From contig PBGQ01000021.1 of NCBI GenBank assembly GCA_002720125.1, positions 13,135 to 19,798 of the forward strand: DNA of 6,664 bases, written 5' to 3'. Shown piece by piece: positions 5,743-6,664 of the stretch (position 1 is the stretch's first letter; every line of letters starts with the position of its first letter). A program made the translations under genes and the position numbers. The stretch is from Rickettsiales bacterium (lineage in GTDB: Bacteria > Pseudomonadota > Alphaproteobacteria > TMED109). The notes beneath the pieces were generated by a model that saw only the letters and a list, made by a program, of their open reading frames with translations, did not search any database and was not told where the DNA came from.

Positions 5743-6114
5743 ATGAACATATATTTAATTGCAGAAAAAAATATTGAACTGAATTATTTTAAAAGAAATT
5801 TTAAAAAAAAAATGAAATCAACTGAATTTAATCTCGACTCTAGCTTAGCTGCTAAATTAAATGTGATTGCTAACAAAAAAGAATGTTTTGTTATTTTAAT
5901 TACTAATACAATTCTTTCTAGAAAAGACAAAAACTATAAAATAATAAAAAATCATATTGAAAAAAATAAAGAAATAAATTTTATTGAAGTGGGTCTTAAT
6001 AAATCTCTTGTAGAGACTAATAAAACCATTTCCAACACATTGATGCACGGATTTAAAAAGAACAGCTGGCCTTTATTAGAAAAGCTAATAAATTACTGGG
6101 GCAATAAACCATGA
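5743..6114 (+). CDS. Hypothetical protein, 123 residues, between racemase-like gene and hisC
   Basis: I do not recognise this protein. Pattern reading suggests a small soluble alpha/beta protein: short hydrophobic strands NIYLIAE (2-8), CFVILITN (48-55) and INFIEVG (78-84) separated by lysine-rich, probably helical stretches. It ends in a segment containing SWPLLEKLINYWGNKP. There is no signal peptide, transmembrane helix, CxxC or obvious nucleotide-binding motif. It is highly basic. The gene is probably real: its ATG is 1 bp after the upstream stop, its TGA overlaps the hisC ATG (ATGA), and it fills the gap exactly in the same direction with similar codon use. No Shine-Dalgarno precedes it, so translational coupling is likely. 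Position before hisC might hint at amino acid biosynthesis, but nothing in the sequence assigns a function. Confidence 0.72.
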   Translation: MNIYLIAEKNIELNYFKRNFKKKMKSTEFNLDSSLAAKLNVIANKKECFVILITNTILSRKDKNYKIIKNHIEKNKEINFIEVGLNKSLVETNKTISNTLMHGFKKNSWPLLEKLINYWGNKP

Positions 6115-6664
6115 AAAATATTATAAAATATAATAAATTTTTGGATAAAATCGTAACTTACGTTCCTGGAAAGTCAGAGACTACGAAGAAAAAAAAAGGA
6201 AAAATTATTAAATTATCTTCAAATGAATCCCCTTTAGAATACTCTAAAAAAACTTCTAATCTTATTAAAAATATTAATCTTAATTTTGCTAAATATCCAG
6301 ATCCTAAAGCAACTGAGTTGAGAGAAAATATTGCAAAAAGTTATAAGATAAAACCAGAAAATATTATATTTGGAAATGGTTCCGATGAATTATTTTTTTT
6401 AATCAGTTATGCTTACTTAAGACAAGGGTTGGAGGGTTTATACAGTAAGTTTGGTTTTTTAATTTATCCAATTGCTATAAAAGCAACAGGAGCAAAAGGC
6501 GTTTACGCAAAAGAAAAAAATTTTAGAGCTGATGTTGACAATTTAGTAGAGAAAAGCAACCATAAAACTAAAGTTTGTTTCATCGCAAATCCTAATAATC
6601 CTACTGGTACATATTTGAGCATCAGTGAAATAAAAAGACTAAGAAATAGAATTAATAAAAATTG
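6111..6664 (+). CDS. hisC: Histidinol-phosphate aminotransferase HisC, 3' part cut by window edge
   Basis: Fold-type I PLP aminotransferase that converts imidazole-acetol phosphate to L-histidinol phosphate with glutamate as amino donor. Many bacterial HisC proteins also transaminate aromatic precursors. The first 184 codons are visible, about half of the usual 350-370. Landmarks are VTYVPGKSE (15-23), the substrate-contacting KLSSNESPLEYS (34-45), YPDPKATELRENIA (62-75), the cofactor loop GNGSDELFFLI (88-98), FGFLIYPIAIKATGA (114-128) and ANPNNPTGT (159-167). The catalytic lysine lies past the right edge and cannot be checked. The ATG at 6111 overlaps the preceding stop as ATGA, and a GGGG lies about 9 nt upstream. 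Its position after the small unknown gene and the racemase-like gene suggests one transcript. Confidence 0.92.
   Translation, partial: MKNIIKYNKFLDKIVTYVPGKSETTKKKKGKIIKLSSNESPLEYSKKTSNLIKNINLNFAKYPDPKATELRENIAKSYKIKPENIIFGNGSDELFFLISYAYLRQGLEGLYSKFGFLIYPIAIKATGAKGVYAKEKNFRADVDNLVEKSNHKTKVCFIANPNNPTGTYLSISEIKRLRNRINKN

Noticed and set aside
1..6664. Search for tRNA, rRNA, CRISPR repeats, insertion-sequence ends and intrinsic terminators
   Set aside because: No GC-rich stem followed by a T run, no spaced direct repeats, no transposase and no tRNA-like arms were seen. T runs present lie inside coding sequence without a preceding hairpin.

Overview
The window is a dense, very AT-rich (roughly 30% GC by eye) piece of bacterial chromosome. 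Genes sit 1 to 70 bp apart or overlap, lysine codons are mostly AAA, and ribosome binding sites are weak or missing. This style, with a Sox gene set, suggests a streamlined, probably marine, proteobacterium. I cannot decide between an alpha- and a gammaproteobacterial lineage from sequence alone.

Minus strand, 4562 down to 1: six genes in one probable transcription unit, soxX - soxY - soxZ - soxA - cystathionine beta-synthase - cystathionine gamma-lyase/synthase (the last cut by the left edge). Spacings are 1, 1, -44, 16 and -7 bp; the soxZ/soxA value depends on which soxA start is used. SoxXA is the c-type cytochrome that couples inorganic sulfur (for example thiosulfate) to the cysteine of the periplasmic carrier SoxYZ. 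No soxB or soxCD is visible. The two PLP enzymes downstream form a plausible reverse-transsulfuration pair, homocysteine + serine to cystathionine to cysteine. The unit therefore places inorganic sulfur oxidation next to sulfur amino acid metabolism.

A 69-bp divergent spacer (4563-4631) separates this unit from the plus-strand genes and carries a TATAAT box in each direction. The one facing sox lies so close to the soxX ATG that a leaderless mRNA is possible.

Plus strand, 4632 to 6664: a family III CoA-transferase / alpha-methylacyl-CoA racemase-like protein, then a 123-residue protein I do not recognise, then the first half of hisC (histidinol-phosphate aminotransferase, cut by the right edge). 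These are also packed tightly (1-bp gap, then an ATGA overlap), so they are probably co-transcribed.

I saw no RNA genes, CRISPR arrays, insertion sequences or intrinsic terminators. No gene-free stretch exceeds 70 bp. The points most worth a second look are the non-canonical SoxY carrier arm and export signal, the sox-CBS-CGL gene order, and the unidentified 123-residue protein.
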